DNA of 64,000 bases from Apodemus sylvaticus (GCF_947179515.1 NC_067481.1:27167086-27231085); one strand, 5' to 3'; numbered from the stretch's first letter, positions 42,600 through 54,018 are shown. Notes: generated by a model from the letters alone, not told the origin. Numbers and translations: made by a program.

Positions 42600-42965
42600 A
42601 ACCAGATTAGATTATATTAACGGCAGGTTTAATCGGAAGCTGGTCTGGGACCACTTCACTAGCCCCAAGGACTGAGGTCAGGGAAGTCGCTGTGGGAAGG
42701 GGAGGGGGAAGAGAAAGAGAAAAAGAGCTCTCAGAAAGAAAGAGAGAAGGAGAGCAGTAAGGTCAAAATGTCTGGATTATACAGGGAAGAGACTCTAGGG
42801 GAAGGGTAGCACAACCTCTGGGCTGGAAAATTCATCCTTGGGGACAGGGTATGCCAGGTAGGGACTGAGGGATGCTGGGAGAACCTGGCGGCCTGGTCGG
42901 CTTTGGAATGTAAATTATGCACCTCAGTCACCCATTCCCACCCCAGGGTCTGAAACCCTTTTCTG
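42600..42965 (-). repeat. Probable antisense LTR fragment
   Basis: ggcaggtttaatcggaagctg followed by GA-rich sequence and gggacagggtatgccaggtagggactgagggatgctggg. The last part resembles the end of 41405-42062 (gccaggaggccc, gggatgcagggagga). Confidence 0.45.
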
Positions 42966-43059
42966 TAGACTCCAGACACCTGGACAGGATGAACTCAAGC
43001 TTTGGGCTTCCAGAGCAAGCACTTTTACTTGGGACCCCATAGGAGTCATTTTCAAAGCA

Positions 43060-43175
43060 TTTAAAATTATTTTTTAATTATTTTAATAAAATAGTTAATT
43101 ATTTAAAATAAAATTTTTAATAAATTTTATTTTTAATATAATTAAAATTATTTAAAATTAAAAAACATTTCAAAT
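43060..43175. repeat. A/T-rich low-complexity tract
   Basis: Repeated ttttaatta/aaaattattt. No coding or element signature. Confidence 0.8.
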
Positions 43176-44025
43176 CTATTAGGAAAACAACAGAGATTTA
43201 AACATACAATAAGAAGAGGGGTCTCAGAGAAAAGATCAGACATCTCAAGGGTCACTATAGTGATTTCCTAAGATGGAGTCACCCCAAATTATTTTTGCAT
43301 CTTTTATGATTTGAAGAGTAGTTTTGTTTGGTTGCATTTATTTGATGTTGAATTTAATCCAACACCTTCATTTCTTTGAGGGCAGCTTTTCCTCCTGTGT
43401 GATATCTTTTGGTTTAGGGCAGTGAGGATCATCTGCATGAGGCAGGGGAGCTCCTGTGTAGGTCATCCTGCCTGTGAGCTCTATCAATAGAGCAACCTAG
43501 CTTGAGCACCTGGATATGTTCACTGTGCAGAGAATCTACACCCAACCTTGAAGCTCAGTTGTATTCTTGTCTGTATTTGCTTATGTGTGTGGGTGTGGGT
43601 GGTTTTTGCCTGCTTGTATGCATGTATGTGAACCTCATGTGAACCCAGTGACCTAGGAGGTCTGAAGAGGGGGCTGGCTCCCCTGCCTTCAGACCTCTTG
43701 TTGCTGGGCATTCCTGCTTTCTTGGGTCCCACATCCACAGGCCTGGGCTTCTCTCTTCCTACCCAGCGCCCTCTTCCTGTCAGCCACTAAGGTTTATACT
43801 TCCCTGCCCTGATTTTTCTTTCAAACACTAATGACACAGCCTTCAGTTTCCTTCTGAATTTACTTTAAAGTTCTTTCATTAGCAAGACTGAGTACCCATA
43901 AAAAGGAACTCCAGTTCTCTGGTTCCCACCTCCCTGTTCATGTTAGCTAAACACTGAGTTACACCCCACAGCTCTGCTCTTAACCTTTCTTGGGAAAAGT
44001 TTCAGTAGTTTAGTAAGTTGTTAAC
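43176..44025. other. Single-copy intron sequence
   Basis: Nothing recognisable: no SINE, LTR or credible exon. A short (TG)n-like run lies near 43583. Confidence 0.5.
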
Positions 44026-44029
44026 CAGC

Positions 44030-44425
44030 AATGTTGGATAGTTTTATGTAAACTTGACACAAACCAATGTCACCCAAGAAGAAGGAACCTCGATTTAGAA
44101 AATGCTTCCATGAGATCTAGCTGTAAGGTGCTTTTTTAATTAGTGATTGATGTCAGAGGGACCAGCCCATTGTGTGCGTGACCATCCCTGGTCTGGTGGT
44201 CCTGGGTTCCGTAAGAAAGCAGGATGAGCAAGCCAGTAAGCAGCACGCCTCCGTGGCCTCTGCATCAGCTTCTGCCTCCAGGTCCCTGTCCTGTTTGAGT
44301 TCCTTGATGATGAACAGAGAATTGAGAATTGAGACTATAAGCCAGATAAACCCATTCCTTCCCAACTTGCCCTTGGTCATGGTGTTTTATCACAGTAATG
44401 GTAACCCTATCTAAAACACAAGCTT
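44030..44425 (+). repeat. Interspersed rodent repeat, family R1 (full copy)
   Basis: Starts ttggatagttttatgtaaacttgacac and ends tggtgttttatcacagtaatggtaaccctatctaa. It is the sense counterpart of 460-855. Confidence 0.65.
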
Positions 44426-44568
44426 TATTTCAGAAATATTTTTTCACTATGCAGGTATTTTTAAAAGTTCTGATATATATATTTAAATATTCTGTATCTT
44501 CCATCATAAGTGTTTCTATAGTCAGTGGCCATGAAGTTGGTGGGCAGAGTGCACAGAAATAATGAGTT

Positions 44569-44785
44569 AGGGGCTGGAGAATGGGTTAAGAGCCATTACA
44601 CTTACATAGTTTGCATACATTACATAGGTCGTGTAGAAGACCTAAATTCCCAGTACACATGGTGGGTAGCTCACAAGTGCCTGTAACTTCATCTCTAGGA
44701 GAGCCAGCGCCCTCATCTGGATTCCGCAGGCACCTACACTCACATAGACAGACACAAAATTAAAAATAAAACAAGTCTTTTAAAA
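44569..44785 (+). repeat. B3 SINE (sense arm of an inverted pair)
   Basis: aggggctggagaatgggttaag, gggtagctcacaagtgcctgtaacttcatctc, agccagcgccctcatctgga. Confidence 0.75.
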
Positions 44786-44799
44786 ACTAATTAAAATTT

Positions 44800-44958
44800 T
44801 ATTTCATTTTATGTTCATTGGTGTTAAGGATATCAGATCTCCTGGAACGAGAGTTATAGACAGTTGTGAGCTGCTGTATGTAGGTATTAGGAATTGAACC
44901 TATGACCTCTGGAAGAGCAGCCAATGCTTTTAATCACTGAGCCATCTCCCCAGCCCCA
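44800..44958 (-). repeat. B3 SINE (antisense arm)
   Basis: Ends taatcactgagccatctccccagcccc. It faces the previous B3 with about 15 bp between them. Confidence 0.8.
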
Positions 44959-45018
44959 AATCAAATAGTCTTTTTTTTTTTTTTAAAAGAGCTTCTAAAG
45001 CAAACGCCAAATCTTGAA

Positions 45019-45172
45019 AAACATAACCACCACCACTACCACCAACACCATCACCACACTACAATCACACCACCACCACCACCACACTACAATCACACCA
45101 CCACCACACTACAATCACACCACCACCACCACCACCACCACCACCACCACCACCACCACAACCATCACCACC
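45019..45172. repeat. (CCA)n trinucleotide repeat
   Basis: accacc triplets with a higher-order acactacaatcac unit repeated three times at about 45054-45120. The apparent 128-codon frame is repeat-derived. Confidence 0.95.
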
Positions 45173-45589
45173 TTCTTGTGTGGGAATAAGAGAAAGAACC
45201 ACCTAGGACTCAGGCTTCAGCTGTTGCCCGTTTCTGCTCTTTTTAAAAGCAAACCCTGTCAGTGGCATAAGAGCTGGAAAGGACGTGATGCTAACTACCC
45301 CCCCCCACACACACACACACAGATGACTACCCTGAGTCTTTATTTTGGCATCAACTTTAGAAGGTGTACTCGCAGTGGATCTTTCTTGGATCTTTCTTAG
45401 GTGTTATTCTAGCAGCCTCCATGAAAGCACACAAACTGTGTTATTTTAACAGGATAAAATCTTTTTACTTATTCAGTAAAAATTAAACCTTCATTAATAA
45501 TCTCCTACCACAACAATCTCTGTTAATGATTAAACCGTAAGATCTGGCTAGAGCTGGATCTAGGGAGTCAGAAGTCTAAGACTGTGGGG

Positions 45590-45825
45590 CTGTGGGTGTG
45601 ACTCAGTGGGAGAATGTTTGCTGGACGTAGAGAAGGCTGTGGGATCAACCAGTAGCATTACCAAAAAGTCCAGGTCCAGGGATTTAAATCAACCACAGTG
45701 TCCCACACCTGTAATTCTGGCACTTGGGCTAGGGGGTAGAATCGGAAGGACGGGGAGTCCCAGGGGCAAGAAAGGGCAGGAACTCAAGGTTATCTTTGGC
45801 TAGATGGTGAAATTGTCATCAGCCT
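45590..45825 (+). repeat. B4-type SINE (ID head plus B1-like tail)
   Basis: gctgtgggtgtgactcagtgggagaatgtttgctggacg (ID-like), then cacacctgtaattctggcacttgg (B1-like). The fused order is characteristic of B4. Confidence 0.65.
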
Positions 45826-45845
45826 GTCATTTTTGTTTTGTTTTT

Positions 45846-46017
45846 TAAAGATTTATTTATTATATGTAAGTACACTGTAGCTGTCTTCAGACACACCAGA
45901 AGAGGGCATCAGATCTCATTACTGATGGTTTTGAGCCACCATGTGGTTGCTGGGATTTGAACTCAGGACCTTCGGAAGAGCAGGATGGCTCTTGACTGCT
46001 GAGTCATCTCTCTAGTC
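45846..46017 (-). repeat. B2 SINE
   Basis: Antisense B2, aaagatttatttattatatgtaag through gagtcatctctctagtcc. Confidence 0.93.
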
Positions 46018-46044
46018 CTTGTTTTGGTTTTTTAAAAGAAAAGT

Positions 46045-46265
46045 CCAAGAGCCACGGAGATGGCTTAGCATATAAAGGTTCTTGCTTCCAAGAAAAACAA
46101 ATTGCATTAAATACCTGATTTCTGCATGGTAGGGAAGAAAGAGAACTGACTCCCAAAATTGGCTTTTGACCTCTATATGTGTGCCAGGGCACACGCACAC
46201 TGCTGTACATCCTCCAACACTAACTAACTAACTAACAAACAAACAAACAAATAAATAAATAAATG
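46045..46265 (+). repeat. B3 SINE with (AACT)n/(AAAC)n/(AAAT)n tail
   Basis: Sense body agagccacggagatggcttagc through cacacgcacactgctg, then short tandem tetranucleotides at 46218-46265. Confidence 0.65.
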
Positions 46266-46417
46266 GATTTTAAGAGCCTTAAGAATCGAAGAAAATAAAG
46301 GTCTGTTTTCTTGTTAGTGTTTCTGAAACTTGATTAGTTTAAATGAATGTGTTTTGATACCATTTTACAAATTTCAGACATTAACAGGTATACATAACAA
46401 AGGTAGTGAGACTTCCC

Positions 46418-46420
<3 letters not shown>

Positions 46421-46470
<50 letters not shown>
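46421..46470. repeat. (CA)n microsatellite
   Basis: About 24 pure CA units. Confidence 0.97.
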
Positions 46471-46599
46471 TTCATGAGGTTATTCTGTTTTTTGATTCCT
46501 GGATCAATAATGGTGCATTAAAATCACTAGCTCTTTTGAAAGCTCAGCCTGGAGTATGACCACCCCCCATTTTTTCTTTGATCGTTTTTTGTTTGTTTT

Positions 46600-46667
46600 G
46601 GGGGGGGTGTTGTTTTGTTTCTCCTTTCTTTTCTTTTCTTTCTTTCTTTCTTTCTTTCTTTCTTTTC

Positions 46668-46700
<33 letters not shown>

Positions 46701-46817
46701 TTCTTTGAGAAAGGGTTTCTTTGTGTAGCCCTGGCTGTCCTGGAACTCACTCTGTAGACCAGGCTGGCCTTGAACTCAGAAATCCACCTGCCTCTGCCTC
46801 CCAAGGGCTGGGATTAA

Positions 46818-46858
<41 letters not shown>
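46600..46858 (-). repeat. (TTTC)n tract, B1 SINE and (TG)n
   Basis: A T/C-rich tail (46615-46702) leads into an antisense B1 (46704-46822). Its head has been replaced or extended by (TG)n at 46823-46858. Confidence 0.9.
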
Positions 46859-46859
<1 letters not shown>

Positions 46860-46860
<1 letters not shown>

Positions 46861-47041
46861 GAGTGTCTGTATGTACACCATACATGCACACGTGCCCAAG
46901 GAGGCCACATGAGGGTATCTGGTCAGATTTTCCCAACCTGGAGTTGTAACTGTGAGCTGCTGTTTGAGTTCTGGGAACTGAACCTCACTCCTCTGCAAGA
47001 GAATCAGGTGCCTTTAAACCACTGAGCATCTCTCCAAGCCC
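46860..47041 (-). repeat. B3 SINE
   Basis: Antisense: ggagttgtaactgtgagctgctgtttgagttctgggaactgaacc, ending gagcatctctccaagcccc. Confidence 0.8.
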
Positions 47042-47111
47042 CTGCTATAGCTGTTTCTGTGTATGCATAATTTATTAGTTTTATATTTTGTGATTAAAAA
47101 TGTGTATTTAA

Positions 47112-47263
47112 GGTGGGCCATGGTGCCTTTAATCCCAACACTACAGAGGCAGAGGCAGGTGGGTCTCTGAGTTCGAGGTCAGCGAGTCTGGTGTACAAAG
47201 TGAGTTCTGGGACAGCCAGGGCTACACAGAGAAACTCTGCCTCAAAAACAACAACAAAAAATA
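47112..47263 (+). repeat. B1 SINE
   Basis: Sense B1, slightly diverged (gtgggccatggtgcctttaatccc through aaactctgcctcaaa). Confidence 0.88.
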
Positions 47264-47334
47264 TATATTTAAAATTTAATATTTCCTCTTTATATATAGT
47301 TCTAGCATATTTCATAGTGTAGTATGCTCTGGAT

Positions 47335-47615
47335 TTGTGTTGTTATTTCAAAGGATTAGGAGGTATGACCTTGTTGGAGGAAATGTGTTACTGGCGGTGG
47401 GCTTTGAGGTTTCAAAAGCCCATGCAAAGCCCAGAGCATCTCTGCCAGCGAATCAGGACATGGCTTTCAGCTCCTTCTCCAGCACCATGCTTCCTACCAT
47501 GATAATAATGAACTAAACCTCTGAAACTGTAAGCCAGCCCTGATTAAATGTGTTCTCTTTTAAGAGTTGCTTTGGTCCTGGTGTCTCTTCACAGAATAAA
47601 ATTGATAAAGACAAG
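47335..47615 (+). repeat. Interspersed rodent repeat, family R2 (partial)
   Basis: aaaggattaggaggtatgaccttgttggagg, gctttgaggtttcaaaagcccatg, gtaagccagccctgattaaatg. See 51369-52590 for a long copy. Confidence 0.65.
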
Positions 47616-47639
47616 ATGTTATCATGAGGGCTGGGGTCC

Positions 47640-48250
47640 CTGCAGGTATCAGACCGGGAATTGAACTGCATGAGAAGATAAGACTGAAAACTCTTTGCAG
47701 GCTAACTTTGGGGAGTCTAATGCCACGTGGTTTATTGCTGGCATATTTAAAGCATGGTACAGTTTGGGGAAGGTTTCCGGGTAGCAATCAGTCCAATTGC
47801 AGGTTCACCATAAAGCTTAAGGTGTGACTACTTAGGAACTCTATTATAAAGTCTATGTGCCCAGGAGGGTGGGTTCTGTAGCTAAAAGGATTAGACTTTA
47901 GTGTGGTCTCTGACCACTAGCACAGAGCTCAGCAGGCTATAATGTGCATATGACACTTCCCCTAAGGATCTAGGGAGGGGAAGAGTCATTCTCAGGAATA
48001 AGTTATTCTGCGATAATCATTCTGGGGAACTGGGTGAGGCCTGCCTAGCTATAGCAAAGGGTGGGTGGGCTGCTTTCACAGATAGCCGAAAGGTCACCCG
48101 GTTATTAATAAAACCCACTCTCAGCTTTCTAGATGGAATGCAGGTATTGATTTTTATCTCCTCCATCGTGGAGACACCTCTGTGCGATTAACATTCCTGC
48201 TTCTCTTAGTTCTTCTCTGTGAGCACAAGGATTTCTATGGCCCCAACATC
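47640..48250 (-). repeat. Probable antisense LTR or LTR-like element
   Basis: cacgtggtttattgctggcatatttaaagc looks like inverted poly(A) and TATA signals. There is no coding capacity. The boundaries and family are uncertain. Confidence 0.4.
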
Positions 48251-48262
48251 ATGAAATCCAGG

Positions 48263-48318
48263 TTAGCCGGGCAGTGGTGGCACAGGCCTTTAATCCCAGC
48301 ACTTGGGAGGTAGAGGAA
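48263..48318 (+). repeat. Truncated B1 SINE (first ~55 bp)
   Basis: gttagccgggcagtggtggcac to acttgggaggtagagg, then broken off directly against ERV D sequence. Confidence 0.85.
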
Positions 48319-48319
48319 G

Positions 48320-50420
48320 GGGAAGCTCTACATTCAATGGCTCAGGGATTGCCAGCCTGTTTGAGGATTATAGCTACCACAGCCCTGCTGATTAAGGACG
48401 CTGACAAGGTAGCCATGGGTCAAGAACTTTTTATCATCACCCCTCAAACTATCGAGGGGATCCTGAAGAACCTACCCAGCCTCTAGCTGTCCAATGCCAG
48501 GCTGATACACTTCCAAGATTTGCTCCTAAATCCCCTTCACATAAGGTACAACATGTCATCCTGCAACCCTACTACCCAACCCATCCTCAGATATACAACA
48601 TGACTGCTCTATAGATTGGGTGCATGTTCAGAACATTAGGCCGGACCTGACTGACATACCCTGGGCAGATGTTGAACACATCTACTCCATGGATGGAAAC
48701 AGTTTTGTTCAGCATGAAACCAAGTATCCAGGGGTGGCAATAATGGATTTGACATGGGACTCTGTTGTCTGGGTAGTTGCTCTGCCACCAGGAACATTGG
48801 CCCAAAAAAGCTGAGCTGATATCCTTGACCCAAGCTCTAAAGCTGGTACAAGAGGCCAGAATCAATATCTACTCTGATAGGAGATATGTCTTTGCTACTG
48901 TGCATGTGCATGGGTCTGTAGAGGGGATATTGACTGCAGATGGGAAAACAATTATAAAAATAAAAAAGAGATATTGGCTCTACTGTCAGCACTATGGTTC
49001 AGGATGGCTGTAATCCATTGCCCAGGGCATCAAAAGGGACTGTAAGAGTCTGTCAGGAGACCCCACCCCCTCCACCCCCCCCCCCCCGACTCAATAAGGC
49101 CACAGGGACTGGAATCACTGCAATCTGCAAGAGGTTTATTGTTCCAATGTACACTGGGGTCCCCCAGCATGCAGGCAAGAGGAGCCCCTGAGCTCACAAA
49201 TCATACCCTTTTTATGAACATTTTGGTGGGAAGTTAATCAGTCGCCTGAGTTGGATGACTGCGATTGGTCAACCCTGAGCAACATTTAAAATTATTAGTC
49301 AACTTGAATGGGGGGGGGGGTTGTCTCTGCCATTTTGTCCTGTCCTGCCCACCTTGAGCTATTTGTGGTTTTTCCTGGCATTGTCTTTTAAGCCCAGTTA
49401 CTTCCTTCTCTGGACTCACGTAGGCCAGGTGCTTCTTCTGTTCAGGCCATTTCCTTATCCATCCTCCCCCAGGCAGTGCTGGGCAGAATGCAAAGTTTCA
49501 GTCCAGCTTTTAACCCCCATTCTGGGTCATGAGGAGCTGGTCTGCTGTTTGACAGGGTTCTCACAAGACCATCAGAGAGAGCCAGGGAAACAGGATGGCT
49601 TGTAAGGCAGCCAGGGTGCCAGCATGACTCCCAACGCCCACATTTTGGTAGCCTTGCCACCTCCTGCCTTCCCGACTGTGCCTGACTATACTTCAGAGAA
49701 CAAAAAGGATCAGGCCAAGTGCAAAGGAATCTACAGAAAAAATGGATGATTGTATACCAATGAAGGTCATGCCATCCTACCTGAGGAGTTCGCCAGACAG
49801 CTCATCCACCAAACCCACCAAGCCTCACATTTGGGCCACTGAAAACTAAATAAAAAATTTCTAAGAGGGTAAAATACAAAATATTTGATATAGGACACTG
49901 ACCAGGCAATTTCAAATTGCCCCACCTGCCAGGCTATGAATCCTTCCTCCCCCAGCCAAGAAACTTCAGGAACTAGAATCAGAGGCTAAAAGCCTGGAGC
50001 CAATTGGGAAATGGATTACACAGAGGTAAAAACAGGAAAATATGTGTATAAATATCTATTCATAGTTATAGATACCTTTGCAGAATGGGTAGAAGCCTAC
50101 CCAACAAAGGAGACTGCCAATGTAACTACAAAGATTTTGAAAGAAACCATACAGAAACCTGTCCTACTTGGGTCAGAAAATGGACCAGCACTCATCTCTC
50201 AGGTAGCCCAATCTTTAAAACAACCCTTGGGAACTAACTGAAAACTACATTGTGCCTACAGACCCCAAAGTTCAGGTCAGGTAGAGAGGATGAATCGGAC
50301 CCTGAAGGAGGCCTTGACTGGCCAAATTAACCCTTGAAACTGATGATAACTAGATGTCTCCCCTACCTTATGCCTTATATAAGCCAAGCTTTCAGCCAAG
50401 AGGTTAAGAGCTACCTACTC
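48320..50420 (+). pseudogene. ERV remnant D: class I pol (RNase H and integrase)
   Basis: Connection and RNase H sequence (ALLIKDADKVAMGQELFIITPQ, then INIYSDRRYVFATVHVHG) and, after an antisense LTR insertion, integrase are readable. The integrase has a CPTCQAM zinc part and WEMDYTEV with the first Asp. Glu replaces the second Asp in LGSENGPAL, and QSSGQVERMN keeps the catalytic Glu. It is related to provirus B but clearly older. Stops are frequent. gag and env are absent and no 5' LTR is visible. It lies in intron 1 of B4galnt2, in sense orientation. Confidence 0.8.
49041..49643 (-). repeat. Solitary antisense LTR inside ERV D
   Basis: Bounded by tgtaagagtc and cgcccaca, with aagaggtttattgttcc (inverted AATAAA) near the left end. 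It interrupts ERV D right after the sequence for a conserved HQKG motif. C-rich and G-rich runs lie at 49063-49087 and 49310-49320. No clear target duplication was found. Confidence 0.65.
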
Positions 50421-50499
50421 CTCCTTGGCACAAAGCTAGAATAGTTAGTTTGAATCATAGCATCACCCAGACCCCCAGAGATAGAACCCACCAATCAAG

Positions 50500-50690
50500 A
50501 TAGAAGTTTCCTACCTCTCCCTAGTGTTCCTCTTTTTGGCTTTAAAACTGAATGTGCGAATTCAGTTGAGGTCCTTCCATCCCAATGGATTTGGGCCCCT
50601 GCACACAGGAATAAATGTTCTTTGCGTTTTGCATACTGTTGGAGTCTGGGGTATCGTTCCTCGACAATTCATGGACTCTAACAGTGGCTG
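50500..50690 (+). repeat. LTR fragment, sense
   Basis: caggaataaatgttctttgcg (poly(A) signal) followed by gtatcgttcctcgac and ending ctctaaca. This is a 3' part of an LTR, perhaps that of ERV D. Confidence 0.45.
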
Positions 50691-51004
50691 CTTTCTCCCC
50701 TTGTCCAAAACTTCTGCCTGAGGCTAAATTGAAGAGTTATTAACAGTGTTGGCAAAAGAAATTTCAAGACAGCCTAGTATTGACTGTGTCACATGGTTAT
50801 TAGTGGCTGTTCTTATACTGGCCTATAATGAAAAGGAGCAAGATAAGCAAGGAAAATAAAACAATGTGCAGTCTGAGGAGAAAGGGTACAGCAGGGAAAG
50901 TAAAGGAAAGTCTGGTCCCAAGTGGGGTTAAGGGATCAACAACCTCAGGATGCAACCCCAACCCGCTAAACTTTCTACTTGGGAAAGGAAGTAAAGAAAA
51001 GCTA
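50691..51004 (+). other. Unrecognised, possibly ERV-derived
   Basis: A/G-rich sequence with no firm match (ctgcctgaggctaaattgaag). It follows the LTR fragment and could be retroviral leader or a decayed internal region. Confidence 0.3.
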
Positions 51005-51122
51005 AAGGCTAGGCATGGTGGAGCATGCCTTTAATCCCAGCACTGGGGAGGTAGAGGCAGGTAGATCTCTAAGTTTGAGGCCAGGCTGGTCTACAGAGTG
51101 AATTGCAGAATAGCCAAGTGTA
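51005..51122 (+). repeat. B1 SINE (diverged)
   Basis: Sense, ggctaggcatggtggagcatgcc through gaattgcagaatagcc. Confidence 0.85.
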
Positions 51123-51156
51123 AGCAGTGAAGGAAACCATTGAAAATAGAAATCTG

Positions 51157-51306
51157 AATCAGGCCTGGTAGCACATGGTTTTATCCCAGCACGTGGGAGG
51201 CAGAGGAAGGCAGATCTCTGTGAGTAGGAAGCCAGCCTGGTTTATAAAGCAGGTTCCAGGACAGTCAGGGCTGTTTGTTACACAGAGAAACTGTGTCTCA
51301 AAAACA
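51157..51306 (+). repeat. B1 SINE (diverged)
   Basis: Sense, caggcctggtagcacatgg through cacagagaaactgtgtctcaaaaac, then (ACA)n/(CCAA)n sequence to 51367. Confidence 0.85.
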
Positions 51307-51368
51307 ATACAAAAAACAACAAAAAACCCAACAACAACAAACCTAAAAACCAACCAACCAAAAACCAA

Positions 51369-52590
51369 AAAATCCGGTGAAAATGTATTTGAACGAGGAG
51401 GCCATGTTCCAGTCCGAACAAGCAGCAGAACTTTTAGCTTCAGCCATGCGGTTCTAGCTTTGGAGTCAAGTGTACAAGAAAGAGGTTATGGAATCTCCTC
51501 TATGACTCAGGAAGGCCTTTGAGCCCAGACAGGTCTCAGGAGTGTTCCTTCATAGAGGCCCAGAGAGGCCATTGTGTGAAGTGTATAAAGGTGAAGTGTG
51601 GATTGCCTTGAGACCCCACGATGTTGGAGGCATCAGAGTCATAGGATTTCTGCAGAGAAAAGCTGCTAACAGGCAATGGAACCAGCGCAGGAGAAAATAT
51701 GTTGCAGTCAACAAAGCTGAAAGGCGTTAGAGATCTGAAGAGCACTTTTACATCAGACATGGAGATGCAGACTTTGGAGTTTGCCCAGCTGGGTTTTGGT
51801 CTTGCTTTGGTCCAATGTTTCCTCACTGTGCTCCTTCTCCGTTTTGGGATGGAAATGTATAATTTTGCCATTGTTAGAAGTATGGGATCTTTTTTTTTTT
51901 TCATTTTGATTTTACAAAAGGTAATGCTTAAGAGCTTGCTATGAGCATCAGAGACTTTGGACTTTTAACCATTGTTGAGACTGCGATAGACTACGGGAAC
52001 GTTTGGAGGAAGACTTCGTTCATTTTGCATTAGGGTGTGGCTATATAAGGGTCAGGGAGTGACAGGTAGTGGTTTGAATGAAAATGAACTCCCCATAGGG
52101 GAAAAAGGCCCCACAGGGAGTGGTAGTATTAGGAGGTGTGGCCGTGTGGGAGGAAGTATGTCACTGGGGGTCGGCTTTGAGATTTCAGAAGTCCAAGTCA
52201 GGCCTAGTGTCGCTCTTTCTTCATGCTGCCTTCGGGTCCTGATGTAGAACTATCAGCTGTCTTTCTATTTTTTGTTTGTTTGTTTTTCAAGACAGGGTCT
52301 CTCTGTATAGCCCTGGCTGTCCTGGAACTCACTCTGTAGACCAGGCTGGCCTCAAACTCAGAAATCTGCCTGCCTCTGCCTCCCAGAGTGCTGGGATTAC
52401 AGGCGTGTGCCACCACTGTCGGGCTTAGCTGTCTTTCTAATACCATGTCTATCTGTGCTCTGCTCTGCTTCCTGACATGGATTAAACTTCTGAGCTATAA
52501 CCCAGCCCCGATGAAATGTTTTTCTTTACAAGGCTTCCTGCCATGGCTGTGGTGTCTCTTCACAGCAATAAATTCCTAACCAGAAAGGAT
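51369..52590 (+). repeat. Interspersed rodent repeat, family R2 (long copy, B1-split)
   Basis: About 1.05 kb without the B1. The right part (gtggtttgaatgaaaatgaactccccatagg, gaggtgtggccgtgtgggagg) is shared with the R2 fragments at 13530 and 47335. The left part (gctgggttttggtcttgctttggtcc, ggacttttaaccattgttgagactg) is only seen here. The family name is not assigned. Confidence 0.6.
52268..52426 (-). repeat. B1 SINE inside R2, 13-bp target duplication
   Basis: Antisense B1. AGCTGTCTTTCTA is found at 52255-52267 and again at 52427-52439. Confidence 0.96.
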
Positions 52591-53426
52591 TAAATGGGTG
52601 ACTTGTTAAGGCTCAGGAAGTTTTGAGTCACAATATTCCTTCAAGGAAGGAGGAGGACACACTCAAAATGTAAACGAACAACTAAGGAGATATACAGGGC
52701 GCTCCCTAAGACTATAGAGACAGTAAGCAGGCGTTGGGAAACTATGCTTTTCCACCACCCACAGAGCTGCGTGCAGGAGACTCTCAGAGCTATTGGGGAG
52801 AAGTGAGCTCAGGGTACAGCTTTCCTGTGTCCTGAGCTGTCAGCAGTGTCCTGCATCATCTTTTGGCGATGCCGCTGCCTTTGGATTGTCTCTTCTCCTG
52901 TAAGAAACCTCTCACCCAGATTCCCAATCAGTTGATTGCTTCACCGAGTTGCTTTTGGTATAATCATTATGTTGCTCTGTTGCCATTCCCTATTTAGAGT
53001 CAACAAGTGTTTGTTGTCCCCTCCCCTGGAAGAAGGAAAGACCCACCCTGAGTGCTGGTAATACTGTCCCTTGGGCTGGAATTCCACTCTCTCAACTTCC
53101 TGTTTTGCTTTGATGTGAGGAACCCTCTGGAACCTTCTTTGCATTGACTGACTGAACTTTTTAAACTGTCTGTAATGGGGCCCGATGCCCTCTTCTGGTG
53201 TGTCTGAAAACAGCAGCAATGACAGTGTCGTGAGCCCTGACTTCAGATGCTTGTGCTTAAACTTCAGCTCTCCCCTCCCCCTCCCCATCAGTTCCCCTCC
53301 CCCCTCTCCCCATCCCTTCATTTGTGATTTTTCTGGGTCCTTTTTGTCACTTGATTCTTTCCTTCTCTGTTTTTGAGTTGTCTTAAGAAATGTTTTTCAC
53401 CTTCTTTAAGGCAGAGCCTCTGCCTA
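52591..53426. other. Single-copy intron sequence
   Basis: No firm repeat except a short B2-like piece near 53180-53210 (atgccctcttctggtgtgtctg) and a C-rich stretch at 53268-53312. No credible exon. Confidence 0.5.
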
Positions 53427-53580
53427 GTGGTGGTGGTGGTGGTGGTGGTGGTGGTGGCGGCACATGCCTTCAATGCCAGCACTTGAGAGACAGAGGCAGG
53501 CAGTTCTCTGTGAGGTTGAGTTCAGCCTCTATAGAGCCAGTCCCAGGAAAGTCAGGGCTAAACCTTTTCTCAGAAGACAG
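53427..53580 (+). repeat. (GGT)n and B1F-type SINE
   Basis: About nine GGT units (53429-53457) lie inside the head of a diverged sense B1 (gcggcacatgccttcaatgccagcacttgag). Confidence 0.85.
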
Positions 53581-53588
53581 TAACAACT

Positions 53589-53589
<1 letters not shown>

Positions 53590-53635
<46 letters not shown>

Positions 53636-53657
53636 CAGAGAGACAGAGAGACAGAGG

Positions 53658-53718
<61 letters not shown>

Positions 53719-53740
53719 AGGGAGAGAGAGAGAGAGAAGT
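53590..53740. repeat. (GA)n polypurine tract
   Basis: About 150 bp of GA with GACA and GGGA interruptions. It lies about 750 bp upstream of exon 2. Confidence 0.97.
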
Positions 53741-53842
53741 CTCTTATTGTCTTGGAGTTGACCATTAGACTGGCTGGTCAGTGAACCCCTGTCCCTATTG
53801 TCTTCCTGTTTAGCTTCATGCCCATCTTTAAAACATTAATCA

Positions 53843-54018
53843 GAGCTGGAGAGATGGCTCAGCAGTTAAGAGCACTGTCTGATCTTCCAGAGATTTTGAG
53901 TTCAATTCCTAGCAACTGTACTGTGGGTCACAACCATCTGTAAAGGGATCCAGTGCCCTCTTCTGTATGTCTGAAAACAGTAATAGTGTACTCATATACA
54001 TAAAATAAATGAGTAATT
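53843..54018 (+). repeat. B2 SINE
   Basis: Sense B2, gagctggagagatggctcagc through ataaaataaatgag, moderately diverged. Confidence 0.92.

Noticed and set aside
45054..45172. Regularly spaced short repeats that could suggest a CRISPR-like array
   Set aside because: The units are trinucleotide microsatellite blocks without unique spacers, in mammalian DNA.
45014..45400. A His/Thr-rich 128-codon frame
   Set aside because: It is a translated (CCA)n repeat.
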